DNA from: Micromonospora avicenniae
Lineage (GTDB): Bacteria; Actinomycetota; Actinomycetes; Mycobacteriales; Micromonosporaceae
Assembly: GCF_900156065.1 (NCBI RefSeq)
Contig: NZ_FTNF01000004.1
Span: 406,356 to 470,355 of the forward strand
Length of the DNA: 64,000 nucleotides
Direction of reading: 5' to 3'
Position numbers and translations under genes: made by a program. Shown in pieces: positions 34,201 through 44,620 of the stretch. Under the pieces are notes generated by a model, which saw only the letters and a program-made list of their open reading frames with translations, was not told the origin of the DNA and did not search any database. Position 1 is the stretch's first letter; every line of letters starts with the position of its first letter.

Positions 34201-35124
34201 ATGGACCCGATCAGCAGACTCATCCGCTCGGCCCGCCCGGAGGGTGCCGTCGACGTACGCTGCCTGCTGGCCGGCACCCACGTCCTGGACAATCCACCCG
34301 GCGTGGCCGGACAGGTGCCATTCCACCTGCTGCTCAACGGCCACTGCGTGGCCGAGATCGGCGATCGCGCGATCGACCTGCGGGCGGGAGATGTCCTCAT
34401 CCTGCCCCGCGCCGCGCGACATCGCGTACGTGTCGTCGCCGACGGGCCACCGCTGCCCGCCGAGCGGCATTCGGGCGGCTCGGTAACCACGCTTCGCAGC
34501 GACGACACGGCCGCCATCGACCTCTTCTGCGGCCACTACACCTACCAGCCGGGCGCAGGAGAACTCCTGTTCGCCGGCCTGCCCGACATCGTGCACGCCT
34601 CCTTCGGCCTCGGTCCCGGCTCGCCGCTGCACCTGCTCGGCGAACTCATGCGCAACGAGGCCGCACTTGACGCCCCGGGCACCGGCGCTCTGCTCGCATC
34701 GCTCTGCGAGGCGCTGCTCGTACTCGCCCTGCGCGGTGACGGACGCGGCGCTCCGTCGACCGCGAACCTTGTCATGCCGTGGACCGCTCTGACGGACGCG
34801 AGCCTGCGGGCGGTCGTCGACGCTGTGGTGAACGAGCCGCAGCGACGCTGGACGATCGCGAGCCTCGCGCGCATCGCCGGGGTGTCCCGGGCGACCCTGG
34901 TACGTCGCTTCTCCGCGGCGACGGGAACCGGAGTGGCCGAATTCCTGACGCGGACCCGGATGATGATCGCAGCCGACCTGCTGACCGCCACCAGCCGCAG
35001 CCTCGACGACATCGCCGCCAGCGTCGGCTACCGCTCCCCCTCCGCCTTCGGCAAGGCCTTCCGGACCACGACCGGCACCACGCCGTCCCGCCTGCGCCGG
35101 TACGCCGCCGAGAACGGCCGCTGA
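34201..35124 (+). CDS. rclR: RclR-like AraC family regulator
   Basis: The 307-residue protein begins MDPISRLIRSARPEGAVDVR, then Cys21, the position of the redox-active Cys21 in E. coli RclR. A cupin sensor domain (FHLLLNGHCVAEIGDRAIDL, LRAGDVLILPRAARHRV) holds a second candidate Cys110 in DLFCGHYTY. Two AraC-type helix-turn-helix units form the C-terminus (WTIASLARIAGVSRATLVRR and DDIAASVGYRSPSAFGKAF). RclR activates rclA when hypochlorite oxidises its cysteines. It is divergent from the RclA-like gene with only 71 bases between them, which must hold both promoters. Confidence 0.8.
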   Translation: MDPISRLIRSARPEGAVDVRCLLAGTHVLDNPPGVAGQVPFHLLLNGHCVAEIGDRAIDLRAGDVLILPRAARHRVRVVADGPPLPAERHSGGSVTTLRSDDTAAIDLFCGHYTYQPGAGELLFAGLPDIVHASFGLGPGSPLHLLGELMRNEAALDAPGTGALLASLCEALLVLALRGDGRGAPSTANLVMPWTALTDASLRAVVDAVVNEPQRRWTIASLARIAGVSRATLVRRFSAATGTGVAEFLTRTRMMIAADLLTATSRSLDDIAASVGYRSPSAFGKAFRTTTGTTPSRLRRYAAENGR

Positions 35125-35231
35125 CCACCTCGCTGGGTCGGTCCTCGCGGGCGGCTCGTTCCGGGCGGGGTAGCGTCCGGTCGGCTGCATACGATGGTGA
35201 ACCGACCGTCTCGACCTGGGGAGTTCCGCCG

Positions 35232-35768
35232 ATGACCAGCGCCGCCGACCGTACCGTCCGCATCGCCGGCATCGCCGACGTCGACGCCATCGTCGACCTG
35301 GTCGAGTCGGCGTACCGGGGGGAGAGCAGCCGCGCCGGCTGGACCCACGAGGCGGACCTGCTCGACGGGCAGCGCACCGACCGCGACATGGTGGCCACGG
35401 CGGTGACGAACCGGGACGGCTCGGTGCTCGTCGTCGAGGAGGGGACCCGACTCGTCGCCTGCTGCCAGGTGGAACGCCGCGACGACCACGCCTACTTCGG
35501 GATGTTCGCCGTCGCGCCGCCACGGCAGGGCGGCGGGCTGGGGCGTGAACTGCTCGGGGAGGCCGAGCGCCACGCCGAGCAGGAGTGGGGCGCCGGGGAG
35601 ATGCGGATGACCGTCATCACCCAACGCGACGACCTGATCGCCTGGTACGAGCGGCGCGGCTACGTCCGCACCGGGGAACTCACCCCGTTCCCCTACGGTG
35701 ACGAGCGGTTCGGCCTGCCCCGCCGTCACGACCTGGCATTCGAGACGCTGGTCAAGAAGCTCGGCTGA
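35232..35768 (+). CDS. GNAT family N-acetyltransferase
   Basis: The ATG at 35232 gives 178 residues. The acetyl-CoA-binding motif A is clear: FGMFAVAPPRQGGGLGRELLGEAERHAE in which the Gln/Arg-X-X-Gly-X-Gly loop is preserved, followed by motif B TVITQRDDLIAWYERRGYVRTGEL. The N-terminus (IRIAGIADVDAIVDLVESAY type) completes the fold. The acceptor is unknown. It begins 107 bases after the RclR-like gene on the same strand but with its own likely promoter. Confidence 0.85.
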   Translation: MTSAADRTVRIAGIADVDAIVDLVESAYRGESSRAGWTHEADLLDGQRTDRDMVATAVTNRDGSVLVVEEGTRLVACCQVERRDDHAYFGMFAVAPPRQGGGLGRELLGEAERHAEQEWGAGEMRMTVITQRDDLIAWYERRGYVRTGELTPFPYGDERFGLPRRHDLAFETLVKKLG

Positions 35769-37012
35769 GGGCGGCACCCACGCCCTCCGGCCGGTGGCCG
35801 GGGCTGTCAGCCGCCGGCGGGCGACGGACAGCAGGCTCGCGCGCTCGCGTACGACCCGGAAACACAAACGGTGCGGCAATTGTCGAACTCCTCCGACCGC
35901 TGTGGGACCTCGCCTGGCGTACGGCTGCCGGCGACCCCGATCTGCTCGTGGCACCACCCCGGTGGAGCCCGCTCCAGTGTTGTCACCAGGCACCACCGAG
36001 TCGGTCCTCGCTTGGCCCACTGTCCCCGGCCCTCTGGCGACACCTTCAGCCGGGCATAACGATCACCATGCACGAGGGCCGGCCCGTGGTAGGAAGGGCC
36101 ACCATCATCGAGGCGTCGAATGGGCAATGACGTCGGCGTGATCTGGCGCTGGCGTCGCGCCCGGTGTTTGACCCGCGATAGTGGTGGGGCTCGCTCAGGC
36201 TGCCGTGTGCCCGGTCGGCGGCAGGTGCGCACACGTGACGGGCCTGCACCAAAGCGCGCTATGGGCTCAGGCGTAGAGGAGGCCGGGTCGATGACGGTAG
36301 TGGTTCGTCTGGACGTGCGGAACTGGGCGAGGACAGCAGCGTCATCGCGGCCAGGGCCGCGTTGACGATGACTACGTCCAGGCTATTCGACATGAGCCTT
36401 CAGATCTCTTGCCGCGCGGATCGAATGTCAATCGTTGCGGCCACTACGGCTGACCCCGCCCGTCCTGTCGACTCGCGTCCGCTCATGGCCGGACAGGTCG
36501 CTCGGCTTGGCTGCACGAACGGCTGTCACAGCAGTATCCGGACCGGCGGCTTTGGGATTAGAAGAGGAACGTAGGTGGCTGGTCAGGTAAGGGTCCGCTT
36601 GGACGGCCAACGGCGTCCGCCTCACTAAGCTCCACGCACCAGGCGTCCACGTCATTTGCGAACTGCACCGCGTAGTGAGCCCCGGCATGCTCCGTGTTCT
36701 GGGCCATGGCAGACCGTACTGCCATCGGCACAGCCAGCCGCTCCCCGGACGCCGACACTGCCCGACAGCGGCGGACGCCCGGCTGCAGGGCGGGCCCTTC
36801 TCGTCGCGGTGGTGCCTGATGAGGATCCGACTCACGAGCCCGGTGATCCATGTTTCCAGCACTGATGAGCGCGGCGTCCCATACGAGGTCATGCGCTGGT
36901 TTATGGAGAAGATCGCCGAGCAGGTCGAGCGATGCCGCGCTGCGCTGGTTGAGAGGAGCTGACGCGACCCGTGGCGATTCCCAGGTCCCCAGACAAATGA
37001 CGGCTCCACTAG
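35769..37012. other. Gene-poor stretch, no confident gene
   Basis: About 1.2 kb between the GNAT gene and the minus-strand membrane-protein gene. Frames are broken and no start has a convincing ribosome site with family similarity. Base composition drops relative to the flanks near its right end. A possible gene remnant is listed separately. Confidence 0.5.
36819..36962 (+). pseudogene. Possible short gene or gene fragment (47 aa)
   Basis: This frame encodes VSSTDERGVPYEVMRWFMEK and then a charged helix to ALVERS, with codon use like true genes, but the upstream part in this frame is not coding-like and no family is recognised. It may be the 3' end of a decayed gene. Low certainty. Confidence 0.25.
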
Positions 37013-37540
37013 TTAGTCCTGCTGCCGGCCAGGGACGTTCGGCCCTTGCGATGACCGATACCTCCGGAAGTAGACGCCCGACAACGGCAAAGCCAGCAGG
37101 ATCAACGCAGCTGTTAGCGCTAGTGCCGAGAGTCCGATGACAGCAGCAGCCGCAATGTTGCTTCGCGTGAATCCACTTTGGTTGGCCGACGCGCCCAACG
37201 AAGACGCGGCCGGGGAAGACATGAGACTTGACACACCTTCGCCGAGCGTGCCGCACACAGGACCAGAGATGAGCGCGACCAGCCAGGTCAACGCGCGGGC
37301 ACCCTTCCGGCCCCGCCAGACGCATATCGAAACGGCACCGAAGCTCACCAGCCCCAACAAGGTGACGGTGAGCCAAACATTGGTCAAGAAGCCTCCCTGC
37401 CCATCCCCGGCTGCCAGGACAACAAACAAGGCCACTTGAAGGACGGCGCACGCCGCTAACAGTAGTGCGGCAACTGTCACAACGACTGGGCGGTCTGTTG
37501 ACCGCTGGCTAGCACTGACGCCAGAAGAGTTTAACGGCAC
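37013..37540 (-). CDS. Four-span membrane protein, unknown function
   Basis: The GTG at 37540 has AAGGTGAG upstream and gives 175 residues. Four hydrophobic segments are visible at about 20-43 (VVVTVAALLLAACAVLQVAL), 51-72, 83-100 and 128-152, joined by short loops, with a polar tail. I do not recognise a family. It lies downstream of the RHS gene on the same strand after a 638-base gap with a hairpin. Immunity to the RHS tip is a weak possibility based on position only. Confidence 0.6.
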   Translation of the reverse strand: MPLNSSGVSASQRSTDRPVVVTVAALLLAACAVLQVALFVVLAAGDGQGGFLTNVWLTVTLLGLVSFGAVSICVWRGRKGARALTWLVALISGPVCGTLGEGVSSLMSSPAASSLGASANQSGFTRSNIAAAAVIGLSALALTAALILLALPLSGVYFRRYRSSQGPNVPGRQQD

Positions 37541-38178
37541 CCGCTCACCTTAGCGCCTCGCAAATAGCCGCCACTCAGCGGATCCGATGGGCTTTTCATC
37601 TCTACCAGCGGATGTTGCACGCTCCGGCTTTGTCGTGGAGCTCCGCCCCGCCCGGTTGGCCTACAGCTACCGGCCGAGCCGAGGACGGCATGCCTTGGCC
37701 GGGTGCGTGAACGCGGCGGTCCTGACCCCGCGCCCGGTCAATATGCGGCAGATTCCTCGCCGCCACCAAAGCAGGCCTTACGCGCGTCAAACATCACAAG
37801 GGTGGTTCTGATCGGCCAAGCTATCCACCATAAGCTCGTGCAGCCTTCCAATCTCGTTGGCACGTTTCAGCTCGCCCTTCCGACGCACCGCAACTCGCGC
37901 CAACGAAACGCTGCCCGCCCCTGAACGAGCGCATTCATCAACATCCGGCTGGCGCGTCTCCGATTGCGATCAGACGCTTTAGCGGTCCAATGCAACTGGA
38001 GGACCGGAAGCTATCTTGCCTCTCCGGCCCTCCAGTCGGATCCTACGGAACGTCGTCTCGTCACATAAGCGTCGCCATCTCCGAAAAGTCCAGACGATCG
38101 ATTACGTGTCCCGTCGGCGCGGCCAGGGTGATGCGCCTTCCCCCAAGACGCAATGCCTGTCGCCAAGGGCAGGGGCCG
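37541..38178. other. Intergenic region after the RHS gene
   Basis: About 640 bases with no convincing gene on either strand and lower GC than the surroundings. It contains the hairpin at 37995-38036. Confidence 0.5.
37995..38036 (-). terminator. Hairpin downstream of the RHS gene
   Basis: ACTGGAGGACCGGA (37995-38008) pairs with TCCGGCCCTCCAGT (38023-38036) with one mismatch and a 14-base loop, 143 bases beyond the RHS stop. A probable terminator that would separate RHS transcription from the membrane-protein gene. Confidence 0.45.
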
Positions 38179-41100
38179 TCAGAACCAATGGTGCCAGTTC
38201 CCAGTGGCCAAGTCCGTCAAGTCAGTTGGCGAGGTCCAGTCGATCGACGGATGGCTGGGTGTCGAACGCAACAGGACTCGAAGGTTATGGGCCTGATCGT
38301 TCCAGTTTTGTCGGGCGTAGCCCGCCTTGACGCCAATCCCTGCGGCAAGTTTTGTTTCCGATGCTTCTGCATGCTGACTCAGATATAGATCCCCCTTCTT
38401 CTCTACCACGCTAAAGGTGATCGTGGAGCCGCGAGCGTCAAAGTATTTGTCGGATACGACCGTAAACTTAACGCTCGTATCGGTAGTGGTCACATACACG
38501 TCACCGACGCCGTGAACTATAGCGGGCCCCGGGTGCAGGGTGCAGATCTCTCCGTCTTTGAATTCAGGGCAGCCGTCAACCTGGAAGGGGAAGACAAATT
38601 CAGGATTCGCCTTGAATACGTCCATCGCGTGCTCAGCCGAGCCGATCTGCGAAGCCTGGCCGAGCTCTTCGTAGTAGGTATACGAGTATCCGGTACTCGG
38701 CTTCGCAGGAGTCGGACCGTGGCCGCCACCCGAGTTCTTGGGCGGGGTCGACGCTGGCGCGTGATGGTTGCTGTAGTTGTCCGACCAGCCGCCGCTCGGT
38801 CCGTTATCGGCACCGGGTGCGACCGGTGCGGTGTTGTCGCAGGTCGGCATGCCCCCGCCGTTGCCACAGTCGGGGCGTAGGCCGCTGGGGTCGCTCAGAG
38901 TTGCGGGATTGTTGTTGGCATAGTTGTAGCCATTCCACTGCTGCGGGTCGGCGAGGTCGATGATGGGGTCGACGCTGATGAAACGCCCGGCAAATGTGTC
39001 GTACTCGCGGGCGCCGAGATGTGTCAGGCCGGTGGGATCTTGGGTACCGCCGACAAAACCCTTGTCCATGCCAGCTGCCCACGTCCCGGTGGTGGCGCCG
39101 CGCTGTTCTCCGTAAGGCAGGGTGCGTCGACGGGCGACGGCGAGGTTGGTGGCGTTGATCGCGAGTTCGGCGGTGCCGTGGTGGTCGCTGACGATCCAGT
39201 TGAGGCTGCCGGCTGTACGGATGGCGATGGTTTGGCCGGCGAAGCTGTAGTAGCGGGTGGCGGCTTTGGTGCCGTTGCTGGTGGTGTAACGAACTTCGGT
39301 GCCACCGGGAAGGTAGAGGGTTTTGCCGGTGGCGTCGGTACGGATGAGCCGGTTGCCGTCGGCGTCCTGGAGGTAGCGGGTGGTGGTGGAGTCGGTGGAG
39401 GTGAGGATCTTGCCTTCGCGGTCCCAGGTCAGGGTTTGGGTGGCACCCGTGCTGGTGGGTCGGGTCTTGGTGTTGCCGCCGGTGTCGTAGGTGTAGTTGC
39501 GGGTCCAGGTCGCGCCGCCGCTGGCGGTGACGGTGGTGACGGCGTGAGGTCGGGCCGCGCCTGCGGCGGGATAGGTGTAGGCGTAGGTCATGTCGGTGCC
39601 GCCGTGGCGGACTTCGGTCTTGCGGTTGCCGGTGGCGTCGAAGGTCCAGGTGTGCCAGTACGGGTAGGCCGAGCCGTCAACCTGGCTCCACGCAGTGGGC
39701 TTGACCGCGCAACTGCCGCCTTCGGGAGTCCAGGCTTCGGTGAGCCGCTGGAGGTAGTCCAGAGCGAAGCACTGGTGGTCGGTAACACCGCCGGTGGGGG
39801 TGTCGTGGATTTCGGTGACGTTGCCGGCGTCGTCGTAGCGGTAGCTGAAGTTCGCCGCCTCGGGCTTGAGTTCGGGGACGATGTTGCTGCTGGTTAGACG
39901 GCGGGTGGGTTCGTCGATGTCCGAGGTGACAGTGACCCGCTTGCCGTAGTCCCCGAGCTGGAATTGGGTGAGCTGGCCGAGCTTGTTGTAGGTGACGTCG
40001 TAGACGTAGATCTGTGCTGCGGAGAGAGTGCCAGCGGCGTCGCCGACGTCGGTGTAGCCGACGGTGAGCTTCTCCGACGGGAGGTCGGCGGCGGCGGGCA
40101 TTGTGATCTGGTTTGGCTGCCCGTTGGCCCGGTAGGTCGTCGTGGTGGTGTAGGTGCAGGTGTTGGGGGACGCCGCCGCGCACAGGCCTGATTCCGCGGC
40201 GGGCAGCACGACGGAGGTGGATGTGGGCCGGCCGTAGGTGTCGTAGGCGTCGATTTTGGTCGTGTAGGTGTTGCCGCCGGAGTAGCGGTTGGTGGAGGCG
40301 AGCTTGCCCTTGCCGTTGGGGGCGGTGTCGTAGACCCAATCGGCGCGGATACGACCAGTGAGGCTGTCATCGCGCATAGCCGTCTTACGGCCGAGTTCGT
40401 CGTAGTTGTAGCCGACGGTCAGATCGCCCGCACCCAAGGGGCTGGTGGTGGTCTCGACGTTGCCGGCGGCATCGTACGTGGTGGTGGTCGTTCCCTTGTC
40501 CGGGTCGGTGGCCTTGGTCTGGCGGCCGCGGAGGTCGTAGGTGTAGGACCAGACGTTCGCGCCGGTGACGTCGGTGACGGACGCCCGTTGTCCGAGCGGC
40601 GTATAGGTGTAGCTGGTCGTGTCGAACGTCGTCGGGTCGTCGCGACCGACGTCTGCCCGGTTCTTGTACTGGCGTAGGTTGACGGTACGGCCTTGCGCGT
40701 CGGTGATGGTGGTGGTGGCGGTGCCGCCAGCTGGTGGGATCTTGCTCACGCGCTCGCCGTCGTAGACGGTCGTGGTGCGCCACTTCTCCGCGCCGTTCGC
40801 CTGCAGGATCTGCGCGGTTTGCCGTCCCGCGCCGTCGTAGGCGTACTTGGTGATAGACGGGATCTGGCCTTGCGGGGTGGCCAGGCTCGTGCTGACGGCG
40901 GTGTTGGTCTCGTCGTAATAGGGGGCGGAAGTCCAGGCCGTGGTGCCAAGGCTGTTGCTCAGGGTTTCAGTGATGGTTCGTCCGCCACCGGTGGCCTGGA
41001 GTTGGGTCTGCCGCAGGCGCAGGAACCCGTCGTACAGATTCACCGACTTGCGGTACGCCGTTCCGGCCGGCAGCAATGCTTCACTGGTTACAGCGGTCGG

Positions 41101-44100
41101 TCCGCCGCTCTTGCGCACCTGGTAGGTGAACTTGGTGCTTGGTGTCTGGGTGGCCTTGTTCCGGCCAGGAACCCATGTGCTGGTGATTCGGCCGAGCCCG
41201 TCGTAGGTGAGGTCGGTGACAGCGCCGTTGGCGTCGACGACCTTCGTCGGGGATCCCCACGCTGGCTCGATGGTGCTGGTGAGGGTGTGGCCCTTCGCGT
41301 TGGTCGCCACCGTTTGGGTGACGAGGCCACCGTTGGCGGTGGTGTAGTCGGTCGTGCTGGTGTAGCCCCGCGGGTCGGTGACGGACTTGGGCCGGCCATT
41401 GGCGTCGTAGGTCGTGGTGGTGGTGCGGGTGTAGACGGGTGTGCTGCCCGTGAATTTCTCGAGTTCCTCTGTGCGTACGACGTTGCCGCGGGTGGGCGCC
41501 TGCCCGAAGGAGTTGGCGTCGACGTAGGTGTCGTAGAAGGTACGCGAGCGGTTCAGTACCGTCGCCGGATCCGCTGAGGTTTGGGGGTCGGGGCATCGAC
41601 CGGACAGGGTTTCGGTTTGTGAGACCCTGTCGATCATCCAGATGTTGTCGTTAGGGGCATAGGTGGTGCGGGTGCAACTGTCGTCGCTCGTAACGGATTC
41701 GTCGCCCTGGTCCTCGACGCTGGTGGGCATCCCATCGCTGTTGAAGCTGGTGACGGTCTTGGCGTAGCGGTAGCCGCCACCCGCGAGGACGGTGCGGCTG
41801 CGGGCGACATCCGTGTTGGTCATCCACGCTCGGGTGGTGATCCCGTTGCGGCTGCGGGTGGCGGTGGGTCCGTTGATCAACGGGTCGTTGCGGGTTGAGG
41901 AGGTCTCGGCGCCGCCGCGGCCGTTGTACGTGATGGTTTGCAGTTCGAAGCCTTGCAGGGCCTCATGGTCCTCGATGGTGCCGCCCCACGAGTCGGTCAC
42001 CTGGACGTCCTTGACGCCGCTGGCCGCCTTGTCGCCGTCGAGGCCACGCAGGTAGCGGTACTCGACTGAGGTTTGTTGCCCGGCGGGGTCGCCGTGACGG
42101 ACGGTGACCTTGCCGTAGCCGCGCCAGTCGCTCCAGGTGCGGTACTTGTCCTTGGTCAGCTCGTCTTTGTTGTACGCCCAGGCGGGGGTGTCGTAGTCGT
42201 ACTCGATGACCTCGGTCGGCTGGTCTGTGACCGTGTCGTCGAGGTCGATACGGGTGACGACGTACTTGTGGAACCAGTCCTCGCTCAACTCCTGCCCGCC
42301 CGGGGCGTAAAAGGAGGGCATGCACCGCTTCGTGTTAGTCGCCGGAGACGGCAGGGTGCTGCGGGTGCAGTCAGGTCCCGAGTAGGTGACGATGATGTCA
42401 CCGCCGGTGTCGGTGTGGACTGTCTTGATCCGCCACCGGTTCAATGCGGAGCGCTGGTCGGCGGGCCCGTCGACGCGGTTGGGCAGCGGCTGGGCACCGG
42501 TGTCGAAGGTGATCTCCGGTTCGGAGACCGCCGTGCCGCCAGCGGTGGTGACGTGGCCGGCGTGGGTGATGCCCCGCAGCCACATCGGGGTGGACTCGCC
42601 GGTGCCGGCGTTGATGAACTCATGCCGCAGCGACCACGACTCGACATCAGCGTAGCTGGTGGTGCCGTTGCGGGTCTGCGTGGTCACCTTAGCGAGCCGC
42701 CGGGCGGTCCAGAACGTGGGTGCGCCCTGGGTGGTGCACTTGTCGCCGACCTTGCAGTACTGGTCCCACGGGGTGTCGTACCACTGGGCGGTGACCGGGT
42801 CCGACGTCCACGCCTCCCCGGTCCAGCAGTTCGACAAGCACCGCTCGGCCGTAGTGAAGACGACCCGCAGCGGCGCGGCCTGCGCGTATTCGGCGTTCTT
42901 ACGCATGCCGTACTCGACGCGCTTCAGGTATCCGCCGCGGTCGTAGGTGGTGCGCTTGTCGGGGTCGAGGTCACGGCCGTAGGCCCCGGTCTCCTTGCCG
43001 TAGAAGTACGCCATGGAGTTGGAGTTCGGATCCACGACGTAGTCGAGGTTCCACCGCCAAGCCTGGGAGCAGTAGGCGTCGGCGAACGTCGAGTCGTAGC
43101 AGGGCTCACCCGAGTTGTTGCCGAAGACCGGCACGGTCCACACCGAGTCGGTGACCGGGTTGTCGCTGCTCCAGCCAGGCAGCTTGTGGTAGCCGAAGTA
43201 GTACTGGACGCCGTCGGTGGTGGTGACCTTCCAGTACTCGTTGTCGTCGTCGCCGTTGCCGCGCGCCGAGTCAGTCAGCTTCTCGACGCGGGTGCCGTCG
43301 TCGTTGCGCAGCCGCCACACCGCCCCGTCCTTGATCAGCTCACCGGCGTGGCCGTTGAGCGACAGGGTCGCATTGTCACCGAACCAGCACAGATCACCAG
43401 TCTTGTGATCCGGATTGTCGTCAACGCACGACTGGTATTTGCGCTCGATGAAGCCGGGCCAGGAGTCCCAGCCGTCACCGATCCACGAGCCCTGGTTGTT
43501 AGTCAGCGCGGTCTCTCCGTCGATGCTGCCTGAGGAGTAGGAGAAGCTGATGTTCGGGGCGGGGCCGCCGAGCGACGGCGGCACGCGAAGCGGATAGGAC
43601 CAGGAGAAGTCACCGGTCTGGTTCGACGCCTCCCACTGCCCGGCCGGGGAGAGGCTGGTCGCGGTGTAGTCGCCGCTGTCACCGGACGCCCCAGATTGTG
43701 TGGCCAGGACCGTCGGGGCGCTTGCGTCGAGAGAGACGTTGGTCGACAGGAGGCTGTCGGGAGTGTCATTGGCCGTCGAAAGTGGGGTGCGCGTCTGGCA
43801 CGCGGCGACGTCCGGGGTGGTCAGTGCGCATTCTGGAAGGGCCACCAGCCGCAGTCGGGACGTCCAGTCACCGCCGTAGGCGTGCGCGAATTTGGCGTAG
43901 TCCACCTGGAGGTTGGTGCGCCCCGCGCTCTTCTTGCCGTCGGCGCGGCTCACCGAGATCAGCAAGCCCTGCACGCCGGCCTTAGCTGTGGTCTTGCGGT
44001 CGTGCACAGTCACCCGCGCCGAGGTGACAGCATCCCCCATGGCTTCACCGGCCGGGCTCGCCGAGGGTGCGGAGATCGTGACTGGAAGCTGGCCCGCCCG

Positions 44101-44478
44101 GGCGCGGACGGCCCCGGTCAGGCCGGCCCTCGTGCTCTGCGCCTTGGCTGCGGCGGTTTGCGCCGCACCGAGGTCCGCCGTGCTCGTACCAACCGGCCAC
44201 TGCACCTGCGTGACCCCGGTCGCCACCTGCGAGGAGGCATGGTCCGAGTGCCCCTTACTCGGGGCGGTGTCGCGGACCCGCACGCCCGCGGCCTCTTTCG
44301 GTGTGGGCGGCTGCCACGTCGGTGCCGCTGCGGCGCGTTGCACCGGCTGGCCGAGGCCTGTGACCGCCAGCGCCACTGACAGACCGCCGGCTAGCAGCGC
44401 GGAGCGCCATACCCGCCGGCCGAAGAATGCCACTCGAGCCCGACTGGGACCAATCCCATTCACTACGACGCTCCCCAC
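38179..44478 (-). CDS. Giant secreted RHS-repeat protein with variable C-terminal tip
   Basis: The GTG at 44478 opens a 2099-residue protein. Residues ~25-50 form an export signal (WRSALLAGGLSVALAVTGLG, A-rich cleavage region). The middle carries an SpvB-like start (NISFSYSSGSIDGETALTNN) and many YD/RHS repeats such as YDANGRPKSVTDPRGY and YDELGRKTAMRDDS. The RHS core ends with THLGAREYDTFAGRFISVDP near 1830 and NPATLSDPSGL near 1867. The last ~230 residues, after a Gly/Pro-rich linker, are unrelated to RHS and encoded in lower-GC DNA; this is the tip that carries toxin activity in polymorphic RHS systems. Its activity is not recognised. Confidence 0.88.
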   Translation of the reverse strand: MGSVVVNGIGPSRARVAFFGRRVWRSALLAGGLSVALAVTGLGQPVQRAAAAPTWQPPTPKEAAGVRVRDTAPSKGHSDHASSQVATGVTQVQWPVGTSTADLGAAQTAAAKAQSTRAGLTGAVRARAGQLPVTISAPSASPAGEAMGDAVTSARVTVHDRKTTAKAGVQGLLISVSRADGKKSAGRTNLQVDYAKFAHAYGGDWTSRLRLVALPECALTTPDVAACQTRTPLSTANDTPDSLLSTNVSLDASAPTVLATQSGASGDSGDYTATSLSPAGQWEASNQTGDFSWSYPLRVPPSLGGPAPNISFSYSSGSIDGETALTNNQGSWIGDGWDSWPGFIERKYQSCVDDNPDHKTGDLCWFGDNATLSLNGHAGELIKDGAVWRLRNDDGTRVEKLTDSARGNGDDDNEYWKVTTTDGVQYYFGYHKLPGWSSDNPVTDSVWTVPVFGNNSGEPCYDSTFADAYCSQAWRWNLDYVVDPNSNSMAYFYGKETGAYGRDLDPDKRTTYDRGGYLKRVEYGMRKNAEYAQAAPLRVVFTTAERCLSNCWTGEAWTSDPVTAQWYDTPWDQYCKVGDKCTTQGAPTFWTARRLAKVTTQTRNGTTSYADVESWSLRHEFINAGTGESTPMWLRGITHAGHVTTAGGTAVSEPEITFDTGAQPLPNRVDGPADQRSALNRWRIKTVHTDTGGDIIVTYSGPDCTRSTLPSPATNTKRCMPSFYAPGGQELSEDWFHKYVVTRIDLDDTVTDQPTEVIEYDYDTPAWAYNKDELTKDKYRTWSDWRGYGKVTVRHGDPAGQQTSVEYRYLRGLDGDKAASGVKDVQVTDSWGGTIEDHEALQGFELQTITYNGRGGAETSSTRNDPLINGPTATRSRNGITTRAWMTNTDVARSRTVLAGGGYRYAKTVTSFNSDGMPTSVEDQGDESVTSDDSCTRTTYAPNDNIWMIDRVSQTETLSGRCPDPQTSADPATVLNRSRTFYDTYVDANSFGQAPTRGNVVRTEELEKFTGSTPVYTRTTTTTYDANGRPKSVTDPRGYTSTTDYTTANGGLVTQTVATNAKGHTLTSTIEPAWGSPTKVVDANGAVTDLTYDGLGRITSTWVPGRNKATQTPSTKFTYQVRKSGGPTAVTSEALLPAGTAYRKSVNLYDGFLRLRQTQLQATGGGRTITETLSNSLGTTAWTSAPYYDETNTAVSTSLATPQGQIPSITKYAYDGAGRQTAQILQANGAEKWRTTTVYDGERVSKIPPAGGTATTTITDAQGRTVNLRQYKNRADVGRDDPTTFDTTSYTYTPLGQRASVTDVTGANVWSYTYDLRGRQTKATDPDKGTTTTTYDAAGNVETTTSPLGAGDLTVGYNYDELGRKTAMRDDSLTGRIRADWVYDTAPNGKGKLASTNRYSGGNTYTTKIDAYDTYGRPTSTSVVLPAAESGLCAAASPNTCTYTTTTTYRANGQPNQITMPAAADLPSEKLTVGYTDVGDAAGTLSAAQIYVYDVTYNKLGQLTQFQLGDYGKRVTVTSDIDEPTRRLTSSNIVPELKPEAANFSYRYDDAGNVTEIHDTPTGGVTDHQCFALDYLQRLTEAWTPEGGSCAVKPTAWSQVDGSAYPYWHTWTFDATGNRKTEVRHGGTDMTYAYTYPAAGAARPHAVTTVTASGGATWTRNYTYDTGGNTKTRPTSTGATQTLTWDREGKILTSTDSTTTRYLQDADGNRLIRTDATGKTLYLPGGTEVRYTTSNGTKAATRYYSFAGQTIAIRTAGSLNWIVSDHHGTAELAINATNLAVARRRTLPYGEQRGATTGTWAAGMDKGFVGGTQDPTGLTHLGAREYDTFAGRFISVDPIIDLADPQQWNGYNYANNNPATLSDPSGLRPDCGNGGGMPTCDNTAPVAPGADNGPSGGWSDNYSNHHAPASTPPKNSGGGHGPTPAKPSTGYSYTYYEELGQASQIGSAEHAMDVFKANPEFVFPFQVDGCPEFKDGEICTLHPGPAIVHGVGDVYVTTTDTSVKFTVVSDKYFDARGSTITFSVVEKKGDLYLSQHAEASETKLAAGIGVKAGYARQNWNDQAHNLRVLLRSTPSHPSIDWTSPTDLTDLATGNWHHWF

Positions 44479-44620
44479 GCGTATGGACGAAGACCCGACC
44501 GAGACCGGCCGGCGTTACAAAATGCCTGGGTGTGGGCCTGGCCCACGCGTTGCCCCGCCAGCTCTGACCTGGCCGCGCCGCTGCGGCTGGCGCTCGGGCC
44601 GGCCGCAGCGGCGACTGCTG

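Noticed and set aside
36558..37451. A 297-codon minus-strand frame
   Set aside because: It overlaps the better-supported membrane-protein gene, has mixed composition and no recognisable domain.
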